Source: DASXIF01 sp036498145
Lineage (GTDB): Bacteria; Actinomycetota; Actinomycetes; Mycobacteriales; Jatrophihabitantaceae
Assembly: GCA_963708625.1 (NCBI GenBank)
Contig: CAVPSV010000004.1
Coordinates: 930,001 to 994,000 of the forward strand
Direction: 5' to 3'
DNA: 64,000 bases
Position numbers and translations under genes: made by a program. The notes beneath the pieces were generated by a model. It was not told the origin of the DNA. It saw only the letters and a program-made list of their open reading frames with translations, and searched no databases. Positions 52,612 to 62,061 of the stretch are shown here, piece by piece; positions within the stretch are counted from its first letter, which is position 1; each line of letters opens with the position of its first letter.

Positions 52612-54843
52612 TTGCCCGCTTCGCCATTGCCAATACGATGGTGGGTCATCGCGGGGTGGCTCGCACTCATCATCGGCAGCCAGGCACTGGCGAACGCGGC
52701 GGGCGGATCGTCCTACCGGGACGTGTTCACGCTCCCCCACACCGAAAGCCAGACCGTCCTCAACCTGCTGCGCGACGCCGGCCAGGGTGGCCAGACCGGC
52801 CAGAGCGGCAGCGTCGTCATCCACGCCCGCACCGGCAAGCTCAGTCCGAGCCAGGCGCCGGCAGGATTGCAGGTCGCGCTGGTCGAGGTCTGCGACAGCG
52901 GCAATCACGTCGCCAACATCACCTCGCCGTGGGCCTCGCTCAACTGCGCCAACGCCGGCCAGTCCGCTCCCGGCGTGCGGCAACTGTTCAGCGCCGACGA
53001 GACGACCGCCCTGGTGAACATCCAGTGGCAGGCCAACGAGAACGACGCGAACAACTTCATCCACGTCTACAACCAGCTCAAGAAGCTCTCGTCATCGACG
53101 GTGCAGTACGAGTTCACCGGTGGCGGGTTCGAGAATCTGGCGGCCCAGCAGAAGGGCATCCCGCCGGAGGCGCTCGGCGCCATCGCGGCGCTCATCATCC
53201 TGGCGCTGGTGTTCCGCACGGCCGGCGCGGTGTTCCTGCCGCTGCTCAGCGCGGCCGCCGCCCTGGGCACGGGTCTGGGCCTGATCTCGCTGCTCAGCCA
53301 CGTGATGAACGTCGCCACCTTCGCGACCCAACTCTCGCAGCTGATGGTGATCGGCGTCGGCGTCGACTACGCGCTGTTCATCGTCACCAGACATCGCCGC
53401 AATCTGTTGCGCGGGATGTCCGTGCCCGACTCGATCGTGCTCGCCCTCAACACCTCCGGCCGTGCCGTGCTGTTCGCCGGCCTCACCGTGTGCGTGGCAC
53501 TGCTGGGCCTGTGCGCGCTCGGCGTGAGCTTCCTGTACGGGGTAGCCGTCGGCACGTCCATCGCGGTCGCGCTGACGATGATCGCGAGCCTTACGTTGCT
53601 GCCCGCGGTGCTGTCCCTGATGGGCTTGCGTGTGCTTCCGCGCAAGGCGCGCAAACGCGTGCGGGCCGGTGAGTTCGCGCCGGCCGACCGGGCCACCCGG
53701 TGGTCGCGCTGGGCGGCCATCGTCGCGAACAACAAGCTCGCCCTGGGCACCGTGGCAGCCGCGCTGATCGTGGTGCTCGCGATTCCCTTCTTCTCGCTGC
53801 GCCTCGGTCACGCCGACGCGAGTACCGACCCGACGTCGTCCACGCTGCGGCGCGGCTACGACCTGGTCGCCACCCACTTCGGCACCGGATACAACTCCGT
53901 CCTGGAACTCGTCGCGAACGGGCCGAGCGCCACCGACCCCGCCTACCTCAACTCGGTGGCACAGCGGTTGAGCACGGTGCCCGACGTCGATGCCGCGAGC
54001 ATCCACGCGCAACCGATCGGCGCCCAACTCGCATTGGTGCAGTTCAAGACCACCACCGCGCCGCAGGACCCGAAGACCACCAGCCTGGTGAAGCAACTGC
54101 GCGGCCGGATCGTGCCGCAGATTGCGCAGGGCACGCCGAACCATCTGTACGTCTTCGGCCAGACCGCCATCTTGGTCGATTTCGCGAAGGTGCTCAGCGC
54201 GAAGATTCCGCTCTTCTTCATTGCGATCATCGGGCTGTCGTTCCTGCTGCTGATGATCGCGTTCCGCAGCCTGGTAGTGCCGTTGACCGCCGCGGTGATG
54301 AATCTGTTCGCCGCCGGCGCATCGTTCGGCGTGGTCGTCGCAATCTTCCAATGGGGTTGGCTCTCGCGCGTGCTGGGGATCGGCAGTGGCGGGCCGATCG
54401 ACGCGTTCTTGCCGGTGCTGTTCTTCGCGATCCTGTTCGGCCTGTCCATGGACTACCAGGTGTTCCTGGTGAGCCGCATGCACGAGGAGTGGGTGCACAC
54501 CGGGGACAACCCGCGCTCGATCCGGGTGGGGCAGGCGGAGACCGGCGGCATCATCAGCGCCGCGGCGATCATCATGATCGCGGTGTTCGGCAGCTTCCTG
54601 CTCGGCAACGAACGCACTATCAAGCTGGTCGGTATCGGCCTCGGCGGCGCGATCTTCCTCGACGCGTTCGTGCTGCGCACGGTCCTGGTGCCGGCGCTGA
54701 TGCACATGATCGGTCCGGCGAACTGGTGGTATCCACGTTGGCTGGACCGGATCACCCCGCGGGTATCCGTGGAGCCGGCGGACGACGGCTGGACGCCCGG
54801 TGGCGAGGAACCAGAGGGCGAGCGCCACCTAGCCCCGGTCTAG
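52612..54843 (+). CDS. MMPL/RND-family transporter
   Basis: This roughly 743-residue protein has 12 TMs in two halves, each with a large extracytoplasmic loop. Family motifs are GVGVDYALFIVTRHRRNLLR in the first half and GLSMDYQVFLVSRMHEEWVH in the second. Such proteins export lipids or drugs by proton motive force. TTG 52612 begins just before TM1 (WWVIAGWLALIIGSQALANA). A better start is ATG 52602 with GGAG upstream (MQTLARFAIANT), but it is in another frame, so a one-base indel near 52638 is likely. Confidence 0.87.
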   Translation: MPASPLPIRWWVIAGWLALIIGSQALANAAGGSSYRDVFTLPHTESQTVLNLLRDAGQGGQTGQSGSVVIHARTGKLSPSQAPAGLQVALVEVCDSGNHVANITSPWASLNCANAGQSAPGVRQLFSADETTALVNIQWQANENDANNFIHVYNQLKKLSSSTVQYEFTGGGFENLAAQQKGIPPEALGAIAALIILALVFRTAGAVFLPLLSAAAALGTGLGLISLLSHVMNVATFATQLSQLMVIGVGVDYALFIVTRHRRNLLRGMSVPDSIVLALNTSGRAVLFAGLTVCVALLGLCALGVSFLYGVAVGTSIAVALTMIASLTLLPAVLSLMGLRVLPRKARKRVRAGEFAPADRATRWSRWAAIVANNKLALGTVAAALIVVLAIPFFSLRLGHADASTDPTSSTLRRGYDLVATHFGTGYNSVLELVANGPSATDPAYLNSVAQRLSTVPDVDAASIHAQPIGAQLALVQFKTTTAPQDPKTTSLVKQLRGRIVPQIAQGTPNHLYVFGQTAILVDFAKVLSAKIPLFFIAIIGLSFLLLMIAFRSLVVPLTAAVMNLFAAGASFGVVVAIFQWGWLSRVLGIGSGGPIDAFLPVLFFAILFGLSMDYQVFLVSRMHEEWVHTGDNPRSIRVGQAETGGIISAAAIIMIAVFGSFLLGNERTIKLVGIGLGGAIFLDAFVLRTVLVPALMHMIGPANWWYPRWLDRITPRVSVEPADDGWTPGGEEPEGERHLAPV

Positions 54844-54928
54844 TACGGGTGAGTCGCTGGCCGGCGCGAGTGCGAAGCCGGCCGGACCCCGGCACCGCAA
54901 CGGCATCGGTACGTGGTGTGATCGACCC

Positions 54929-55657
54929 ATGACTTCCGGCGTGCTCGGCGACCTGTCCGCCATGCGCGACTCGACCGGGGCACTGCTGCTCGGTCTCGAC
55001 GCCGAACCGTGGCACCAGGCCGATGTACGTGCCCCGTCTCTGCTGCCGGGCTGGACTCGCGGGCACGTGCTCAGCCATATCGCGCGCAACGCCGACGGCA
55101 TCACACGCACCCTCGATGGCGCGCTTCGCGGCGAGATCGTGGCCCGCTACCCGCAGGGACAGGCCGGACGCACGGCGGACATCGAGGACGGCGCGGGCCG
55201 AACTGCGCCGGACCTGATCGCCGACGTGCGGCGCAGCGCCGTCGACCTCGACCGCATCTTCACCGCCATTGCCGAGAGCGACGGCTGGCAGTTGCGTGCC
55301 GAGGACCGGACAGCGGCCACCTGGGTCACCTCGCGCTGGCGCGAGGTGGAGATCCACCGGGTGGACCTGGACCGCAACTACGGTCCGCAGGATTGGCCGC
55401 CGGCGTTCGTGTCCTACTTGCTACCGGCCCTCGCGGTGCGACTGGCACGACGGACGCAGGCATCGCTGCGGGTCGAGATCACCGCCGAGGGATCGGTGAG
55501 CGCCGACGTAGCGGGCCACGCGTACACCACCGCGGACGACGTCGACGGCGAGCTGGTCGCCGGGCCGGACTGGGCGGTGCTGGCCTGGCTCACCGGCCGG
55601 GTGGACGTGGCCCGCGACGCCCTGAGCGCCGCGCCGGAACTGACACCCTGGCTGTAG
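54929..55657 (+). CDS. Mycothiol-dependent maleylpyruvate isomerase-family (DinB-like) protein
   Basis: This 242-residue protein is an MDMPI N-terminal four-helix bundle with metal-type residues H46/H50 in LPGWTRGHVLSHIARNADGI and the E-x3-H motif in RWREVEIHRVDL. A C-terminal SCP-like domain (VRLARRTQASLRVEI, GELVAGPDWAVLAWLTGR) follows. These enzymes use mycothiol, consistent with mshA in this window. ATG 54929. The substrate is unknown. Confidence 0.88.
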   Translation: MTSGVLGDLSAMRDSTGALLLGLDAEPWHQADVRAPSLLPGWTRGHVLSHIARNADGITRTLDGALRGEIVARYPQGQAGRTADIEDGAGRTAPDLIADVRRSAVDLDRIFTAIAESDGWQLRAEDRTAATWVTSRWREVEIHRVDLDRNYGPQDWPPAFVSYLLPALAVRLARRTQASLRVEITAEGSVSADVAGHAYTTADDVDGELVAGPDWAVLAWLTGRVDVARDALSAAPELTPWL

Positions 55658-55695
55658 CAAGCACGCCGCCCGCCGACGTCCTGGCGTTGACCGCA

Positions 55696-56718
55696 TCAGC
55701 CGGTGCGCTCGATCACCGTGTCGGTGAGCGCCAGGAACGCCGCGCGCGCCGGCACGTCCGGCACCGCATCGAGCGTCGCCCGGGCCCGCCCGGCATAGCT
55801 ATGCAGCACCGCACGCGCTTCGTCCATCGCCGAGGACGCACGCAGCAGTCGAAGCGCCTCGGCCAGCAGCCCGTCGTCGACCAGCCCGGTGTCGAGCAGT
55901 TCGCGCAGCCGCTCGGCCGCCGCGTCGCCGCGACGCAACGCGTACAACACCGGCAACGTGGGGATCCCTTCGCGCAGGTCCGTACCCGGCGTCTTTCCCG
56001 ACTGCCCGGACTCCGAGGCGATGTCGAGAATGTCGTCACTGAGCTGGAACGCCACGCCCACCTGCTCCGCAAAATCCCGCAGGGTGGCGATGACCGGCGC
56101 GTCCACCCCCGCGAAGTGCGCCCCGAATTCCGCCGCGGTGGCGATGAGCGAACCGGTCTTGTCGGCGAGCACCGCGAGGTAGTGCTCGACCGGATCGGCA
56201 CCCGGTGCCGGCCCGACCGTCTCGCGGATCTGCCCGGTGACCAGTCGCTCGAACGTCTGCGCCTGTAGCCGCACCGCCCACGGCCCGAGATCGGCCAGCA
56301 GGTTCGACGCGCGCGAGAACAGGAAGTCACCGGTGAGGATGGCCACCGTGTTGTCCCAGCGCGAGTTGGCCGACTCCGCGCCGCGACGCACCGCAGCCTC
56401 GTCCATCACGTCGTCGTGGTACAGCGTGGCCAGATGGGTGATTTCGACGACGACCGCAGCCGGGACGATCTCCGGGCGGCCGGCGTCGCCGAATTGCGCG
56501 GCGAGCAGGCTGACCAGCGGACGGAAGCGCTTCCCCCCGGCGGCAACGAGGTAGGACGCGGCCGAGGCCACGAAGTCGTCCTCGGCGCGCACCGCGATGC
56601 GCAGCGCCGACTCGACCTCGTCCAACCCGGTGCGTACCGCGGCTTCCAGCCCGGCGTCGTCGAAGACGACGTCGAGAGGTCCGGGACGGCCGGACTTCTC
56701 GCGATGCGCCGTGCTCAC
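55696..56718 (-). CDS. Trans-polyprenyl diphosphate synthase
   Basis: This 340-residue prenyl chain-elongating enzyme has GGKRFRPLVSLLAAQFG, the first Asp-rich motif LYHDDVMDEAAVRRG, GDFLFSRASNLLADLG, QIRETVG and the second Asp-rich motif FQLSDDILDIASESG. GTG 56718 overlaps the nuoN stop (GTGA), so it is the last gene of the complex I operon. Making the menaquinone side chain for the same respiratory chain is the natural role. Product length is not deducible with certainty. Confidence 0.9.
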   Translation of the reverse strand: MSTAHREKSGRPGPLDVVFDDAGLEAAVRTGLDEVESALRIAVRAEDDFVASAASYLVAAGGKRFRPLVSLLAAQFGDAGRPEIVPAAVVVEITHLATLYHDDVMDEAAVRRGAESANSRWDNTVAILTGDFLFSRASNLLADLGPWAVRLQAQTFERLVTGQIRETVGPAPGADPVEHYLAVLADKTGSLIATAAEFGAHFAGVDAPVIATLRDFAEQVGVAFQLSDDILDIASESGQSGKTPGTDLREGIPTLPVLYALRRGDAAAERLRELLDTGLVDDGLLAEALRLLRASSAMDEARAVLHSYAGRARATLDAVPDVPARAAFLALTDTVIERTG

Positions 56719-58259
56719 CCGATCAGCTTGGTCGCCTTGCCGGCGAGGTCGAGAACAGGCTGGGGCACGATGCCCAGCAGCACCGTGACGATCACGCCGA
56801 ACGTCAGCGCGACCGTGGTCGACCACGACGGAATCGCGATGGTCGGACCGTTCTCCGGCGGCTCGGCGAAGAACATCAGCACGACGATGCGCAGGTAGTA
56901 GAACGCGGCGATCGCCGAGAAGACGAGCGCAAGCACCACCAGCGGTGCGCCTTCGTGGTAGGCCGCACGGAACACGTAGAACTTGCCGATGAAGCCGGAC
57001 GTGAGCGGGATCCCGGCCATCGACATCAGCAGGATGGTCATCACGGTGGCGACCACCGGGCTCTTTCGCGCCAGTCCGGACCACTGGGACAGATGCGTGG
57101 CCTCGCCGTCCGCGTCGCGCACCACCATCAGCAGGCCGAAGGCCGCGAGCGTGGTGAAGCCGTAGCTGAGCAGGTAGAACAGCATGCTGGAGATGCCGTC
57201 CTTGGTCAGCGCGATCATGCCGACCATGATGAAGCCGGCGTGTGCGATGGACGAGTACGCCAGGATGCGCTTGATGTCGGTCTGCGTCAGCCCGAAGATC
57301 GCGCCGACCGCCATCGACGCGATCGCCACCGCCCACACCACCGGTCGCCAGTTCCACGCGGTGGTGTTGAACCCGACGTAGAGCACCCGCATGATCGCGC
57401 CGAACGCGGCCACCTTCGTACACGACGCCATGAACGCGGTGATCGGCGTCGGCGAGCCCTGGTACACGTCGGGCGTCCAACTGTGGAACGGAGCGATGCC
57501 TGCCTTGAACAGCAGACCGACGAGCAGCATCGCCAACCCCGCGTACAGCAGCACGTCGGACTTCGTGGATTGCAGCGTCGCCTGCCGGATAGCCGCCAGG
57601 TCGACGGAGTTGGCGTAGCCGTACAGCAGCGCCAAGCCGTACAGGAAGAACGCCGAGGCGAAAGCGCCGAGCAGGAAGTACTTGAGCGCGGCCTCCTGCG
57701 AGAGCAGGCGCCGGCGGCGGGACAGGCCGGCCATCAGGTACAGCGGCAGCGAGAGCACCTCGAGCGCGACGAACATCAGCACGAGATTGTTCGAGATCGG
57801 GAAGATCAGCATGCCGGTGACCGCGAACATCAACAGCGGGAAGACCTCGGTCTGCACCCGCGTCGTGGTGGCCAGTCGCCGGTCGTTGGCCGACCCGACG
57901 ACCTCGGCCGCGGACGCCACGATCGGGCTGCCGACGTCGACGCTTCGTTCGGCCACCAGCAGCACGGACATGATCGCCAGCAGCAGGATCGTGCCCTGGA
58001 TGAACAGGCCGGTGGTGTCGACGGCGAGCGCGCCGGCCGCGGTCGTGGTGACCGTTCCGTGCAGCTCCACCACCATGATCATCGCCGCGATCAGGCCGCC
58101 GAGGCTGATGATCAGTTGCGCACCGTAGCGCTCGGCGCGTGGGATCACGGCCTCGGCGACGACGCCAAGCATCGCCGCGCCGAGGACGATGAGGATCGGC
58201 GCGAGCGCGTGGTAGGAGATCGACGGCGCGGAGATCTTGTCCGTGGCGGCGATCAGCAC
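56715..58259 (-). CDS. nuoN: NADH-quinone oxidoreductase subunit N
   Basis: This 514-residue membrane proton-pumping subunit has 14 or so hydrophobic segments. Characteristic segments are LKYFLLGAFASAFFLYGLAL, FKAGIAPFHSWTPDVYQGSP, TQTDIKRILAYSSIAHAGFI and GIPLTSGFIGKFYVF. It starts with GTG at 58259, 18 bp after nuoM. Confidence 0.94.
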   Translation of the reverse strand: MLIAATDKISAPSISYHALAPILIVLGAAMLGVVAEAVIPRAERYGAQLIISLGGLIAAMIMVVELHGTVTTTAAGALAVDTTGLFIQGTILLLAIMSVLLVAERSVDVGSPIVASAAEVVGSANDRRLATTTRVQTEVFPLLMFAVTGMLIFPISNNLVLMFVALEVLSLPLYLMAGLSRRRRLLSQEAALKYFLLGAFASAFFLYGLALLYGYANSVDLAAIRQATLQSTKSDVLLYAGLAMLLVGLLFKAGIAPFHSWTPDVYQGSPTPITAFMASCTKVAAFGAIMRVLYVGFNTTAWNWRPVVWAVAIASMAVGAIFGLTQTDIKRILAYSSIAHAGFIMVGMIALTKDGISSMLFYLLSYGFTTLAAFGLLMVVRDADGEATHLSQWSGLARKSPVVATVMTILLMSMAGIPLTSGFIGKFYVFRAAYHEGAPLVVLALVFSAIAAFYYLRIVVLMFFAEPPENGPTIAIPSWSTTVALTFGVIVTVLLGIVPQPVLDLAGKATKLIG

Positions 58260-58277
58260 GTCACCGGCTCAGACTGC

Positions 58278-59855
58278 TCACTTCGCTCCTCCGACGGCAG
58301 TGCCTAGCTTCGGCGGCGGATCGGTCCTGTGCACGTCGCTCAGCGTCGCCTTCACCGCCGGATTGATCACGTCGAGCACCGGCTTGGGATAGATGCCCAG
58401 GAAGATGATCAGTGCGATCAGCGGTGCGACCGCGAGCGTCTCGCGGACGTTGACATCACGGAAGCGCGACACGCGTTCGGCCATCTTGCCCTGGAACGTG
58501 CGCTGGTAGAGGTACAGCACGTAGATCGCGGCGAGAATGATGCCGGTGGTGGCCAGGACCGCGAGCCCCTTGTGCCGGGTGAACGTCCCCACCAGCACCA
58601 AAAACTCGCTGACGAACGTGCTCATGCCCGGCAATGCCAGGGCGGACAGTCCGGTGAGCAGGAACAGACCGGCCAGGATCGGCGTCACCTTGGCCGCCCC
58701 ACCGTAGTCGCCGACGTTTCGGCTCTTGCCGCGAGCGATGAGCAGGCCGACGACGATGAACAGCGCGCCGGTGGACAGGCCGTGGTTGACCATGTACAGC
58801 ACCGCACCGGTGCCGCCCTGGGTGGTGAAGGCAAAGATGCCCAGCCCGATGAAGCCGAAGTGCGCAACCGATGTGTAAGCGACCAGTCGCTTCATGTCTC
58901 GCTGGCCGATGGCCAGGAACGCGGCGTAGATGATGCCGATCACCGACAGGATCAGCACGGTGGGCGCGAAGTACGCCGATGCTTGCGGGAACAGTGGCAG
59001 GCAGTAACGCAGGAACCCGAACGTGCCCACCTTGTCCAGCACGCCGACCAGCAATGCGGCGCCGCCCGCCGGTGCCTCCGCGCCGGCGTCCGGCAGCCAG
59101 GTGTGGAACGGCACCAACGGCGCCTTGATCGCGAACGCGATGAAGAAGCCGAGGAACAGCCACTTCTGCGTGGCACCACCGGGCACGTGCCCGATCAGGT
59201 CGGTGATCGCGAACGAACCGGTGCCGCTGGTGACGTACACGCCGATCACCGCGGCGAGCATGAGCAGGCCGCCGACGAGTGAGTAGAGGAAGAACTTCAT
59301 CGCGGCGTACTGGCGGCGCGGGCCGCCGAAGCTGCCGATGATGAAGTACATCGGCACCAGCATCGCTTCGAAGAAGACATAGAACAGGAAGACGTCGGTG
59401 GCCGTGAACACGCCGATCATGAAGAACTCGAGCAGCAGGATCAGCGCGAAGTAGTTCTTGACACTGCGCCGGTGCCCGGTCGGCGTCGGCGCCTCCTCGC
59501 TGCCGGATCGGCTGTCCAAGGTGTTCCAGGACGCGAGTATCACCGCCGGCACCAGGATCACCGACATGGCGACGAGCACCAGCGCGATGCCGTCCACGCC
59601 GAAGGCGATGTGCACGCCCAACGCCTTGATCCAGTTCCAGCTGCCGATGAACTGGAAGCGCGCGGCATTCGGCCCGGTGTCGAACGTGAAGCCGACGACG
59701 GCGGTGTACACCAGCACGATGAGCGAGACGCCGAGACTGATCTGCTTGGCCAGCTTGTTCGCCTCAGCAGGCAGCCCGAACACGATGAGAGACCCCACCA
59801 GTGGGATCAGGACGAGCGCGACGAGCGCGAAGTCGTGTCCGGCGCCGGTGTTCAC
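58278..59855 (-). CDS. nuoM: NADH-quinone oxidoreductase subunit M
   Basis: This 525-residue antiporter-like subunit has key segments EAMLVPMYFIIGSFGG, AIKAPLVPFHTWLPDAGAEA, IGQRDMKRLVAYTSVAHFGF and ALPGMSTFVSEFLVLVG, including the conserved glutamate and lysine of the proton channel. GTG 59855 overlaps the nuoL stop (GTGA). Confidence 0.95.
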   Translation of the reverse strand: MNTGAGHDFALVALVLIPLVGSLIVFGLPAEANKLAKQISLGVSLIVLVYTAVVGFTFDTGPNAARFQFIGSWNWIKALGVHIAFGVDGIALVLVAMSVILVPAVILASWNTLDSRSGSEEAPTPTGHRRSVKNYFALILLLEFFMIGVFTATDVFLFYVFFEAMLVPMYFIIGSFGGPRRQYAAMKFFLYSLVGGLLMLAAVIGVYVTSGTGSFAITDLIGHVPGGATQKWLFLGFFIAFAIKAPLVPFHTWLPDAGAEAPAGGAALLVGVLDKVGTFGFLRYCLPLFPQASAYFAPTVLILSVIGIIYAAFLAIGQRDMKRLVAYTSVAHFGFIGLGIFAFTTQGGTGAVLYMVNHGLSTGALFIVVGLLIARGKSRNVGDYGGAAKVTPILAGLFLLTGLSALALPGMSTFVSEFLVLVGTFTRHKGLAVLATTGIILAAIYVLYLYQRTFQGKMAERVSRFRDVNVRETLAVAPLIALIIFLGIYPKPVLDVINPAVKATLSDVHRTDPPPKLGTAVGGAK

Positions 59856-61750
59856 TGGAACCTCACCGCGAGTAGGACCGCGATCACCGCGACGGTGCCG
59901 CCGAGCATGGACAACGCGTAGCTACGCACGAATCCGGTCTGTAGCCGACGCAGCCGCGCCGACCCGCCCCCGAACGTCGCACCGATCCCGTTCACGACCC
60001 CATCGACGCCGCGGTTGTCGAAGTACACCAACGCCCGGCTGAGCCACTGCCCCGGCCGCATCAGCATGACTTCGTTGAACGCGTCGGCGAACAGGTTGCG
60101 GCGCACGGCCACGGTGACCGGCGAGCCGACCGGCTGCGTCTGCGGGATCGCTCGCCGGCCGAACGCCACCCACCCGCCGAACACCCCGAGCGCGACCACC
60201 ACCAGCGTGAGCACGCTCAGCACCACCGGCGCGACCGTGTGCACGCCCTCTTCCACGCTGGGGCCGACCGACGGGGTGAGCCAGTGCTGGATCCCCCCGC
60301 CGAAGATCAGCAGGTAGCCGCCGACGAGCGACATCACGCCGAGGACGATCATCGGCACCGTCATCAGCTTGCCGGCCTCGTGCGGGTGTACGTCGTCCTC
60401 CCATCGCCGTTCGCCGTGGAAGGTCATCACCAGCGCTCGGGTCATGTAGAAGGCGGTCAGGCCCGCGCCGGCCAACGCGGCGATGCCCAGTGTCCAGCCC
60501 GAGGCGCCGCCCTTGTCCAGCGCTGCCTCGATGATCTTGTCCTTGGTCCAGAAGCCGGTCGCCAACGGGAACCCGATGATGGCGAGAAAGCCGCACAGGA
60601 ACACGCCGTAGGTGATCGGCATGACCTTGGCCAGGCCGCCGAAGCGGCGCATGTCGATGCGGTCGTTCATCGCGTGCATGACCGACCCCGCGGACAGGAA
60701 CAGCGCCGCCTTGAAGAAGCCGTGGCCGAGCAAGTGGATGATGCCGATCGCGTACACACCGGGACCGAGGCCGACGGCCAGGAACATGTACCCGATCTGG
60801 CTCACCGTCGAATAGGCGAGCACCCGTTTCAGGTCGTCCTGCCCGCAGCCGCAGATGCACCCGTAGATCAGCGTGATCGCGCCGACGATGACGACCACCG
60901 TGCGTGCGGCCTGGGTGTGGTCGAAGATCGCGGCGGACCGTGCGATCAGGTAGACGCCGGCGGTCACCATGGTGGCGGCGTGGATCAGCGCCGAGACCGG
61001 CGTCGGGCCTTCCATCGCGTCCGGGAGCCAGGTCTGCAGCGGGAACTGGCCCGATTTGCCGCATGCGCCGAGCAGCAGCATGAGCGCGATCGCGGTTGCC
61101 ACACCGTTGGTGAAGTGCGCGTTGCCGAACAGGATGTCGGCGTAGGACGTGCTGCCGAAGTACGCGAACATCAACATGATGGCGATGGACAGGCCGACGT
61201 CACCGACGCGGTTGGCGAAGAACGCCTTGTTACCCGCGGTGGCTGCGATGTCGCGGTCGAAGTAGAACGAGATCAGCAGGTACGAGGCGAGCCCCACACC
61301 CTCCCAGCCGACGTAGAGAACCAGATAGTTGTTCGCCAGCACGAGCAGGAGCATCACCGCGACGAAGAAGTTGAAGTAGCCGAAGAATCGCCGCCGGCCC
61401 GGATCGTGCGCCATGTAGCCGACCGCGTAGATGTGGATCAGCGAACCGACGCCGGTGATCAGTAGCACGAACACCATCGACAGCGGGTCGATCAGCATCC
61501 CAGCTTCGACCTTGAACGATCCCACCGGTATCCACGAATACAGGTGCAGGTTGATTTCGCGGTTGTGCTCGGACTTGACGGAGAAGAACAGCATCACCGC
61601 GTACACGAACAGCGCCACCGGTGTGGCGGCGCCGAGCCACGGCCCCCACCGGTCGCCGCGACGCCCGACGAGCAGCAGCACCGCCGAGGAGAGCAACGGC
61701 AGTGCCACCAGCAGCCAGGCGGCCGACTGGATTCCGTGCGCGGTCGTCAA
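59852..61750 (-). CDS. nuoL: NADH-quinone oxidoreductase subunit L
   Basis: This 632-residue antiporter-like subunit with a long C-terminal arm helix has the core motifs FVLLITGVGSLIHIYAVGYM, GWEGVGLASYLLISF, KSGQFPLQTWLPDAMEGPTP, CGCGQDDLKRVLAYSTVSQI and GFPLATGFWTKDKIIE. It starts with TTG at 61750, supported by AGGAGG seven bases upstream. It lies 11 bp after nuoK. Confidence 0.95.
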   Translation of the reverse strand: MTTAHGIQSAAWLLVALPLLSSAVLLLVGRRGDRWGPWLGAATPVALFVYAVMLFFSVKSEHNREINLHLYSWIPVGSFKVEAGMLIDPLSMVFVLLITGVGSLIHIYAVGYMAHDPGRRRFFGYFNFFVAVMLLLVLANNYLVLYVGWEGVGLASYLLISFYFDRDIAATAGNKAFFANRVGDVGLSIAIMLMFAYFGSTSYADILFGNAHFTNGVATAIALMLLLGACGKSGQFPLQTWLPDAMEGPTPVSALIHAATMVTAGVYLIARSAAIFDHTQAARTVVVIVGAITLIYGCICGCGQDDLKRVLAYSTVSQIGYMFLAVGLGPGVYAIGIIHLLGHGFFKAALFLSAGSVMHAMNDRIDMRRFGGLAKVMPITYGVFLCGFLAIIGFPLATGFWTKDKIIEAALDKGGASGWTLGIAALAGAGLTAFYMTRALVMTFHGERRWEDDVHPHEAGKLMTVPMIVLGVMSLVGGYLLIFGGGIQHWLTPSVGPSVEEGVHTVAPVVLSVLTLVVVALGVFGGWVAFGRRAIPQTQPVGSPVTVAVRRNLFADAFNEVMLMRPGQWLSRALVYFDNRGVDGVVNGIGATFGGGSARLRRLQTGFVRSYALSMLGGTVAVIAVLLAVRFQ

Positions 61751-61761
61751 GCTGTGCCCTC

Positions 61762-62061
61762 CTAGTACTTCAGGAGGTTCGCGTCGTCGACCGACGCGGA
61801 CCTCCGGGTCCGGAAGATGGACATGATGATGGCCAGCCCGACGACGACCTCTGCCGCCGCCACGACCATCACGAAGAACGCGATCACCTGGCCGTCCAGA
61901 TTTCTGTTCATCCGGGAGAACGTGACGAGGGTGAGGTTCACCGCGTTGAGCATCAGCTCGATCGACATGAACACCACGATCGCGTTACGGCGCACCAGCA
62001 CGCCGACGGCGCCGATGGTGAACAACGCTGCGCTGAGCACCAGGTAGTAGGTGGGCGTCAC
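61762..62061 (-). CDS. nuoK: NADH-quinone oxidoreductase subunit K
   Basis: This 99-residue three-TM subunit has the conserved SIELMLNAVNLTLVTFSR and FFVMVVAAAEVVVGLAIIM with the two membrane glutamates. GTG 62061 has GGAGG upstream and overlaps the nuoJ stop (GTGA). Confidence 0.95.
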   Translation of the reverse strand: MTPTYYLVLSAALFTIGAVGVLVRRNAIVVFMSIELMLNAVNLTLVTFSRMNRNLDGQVIAFFVMVVAAAEVVVGLAIIMSIFRTRRSASVDDANLLKY

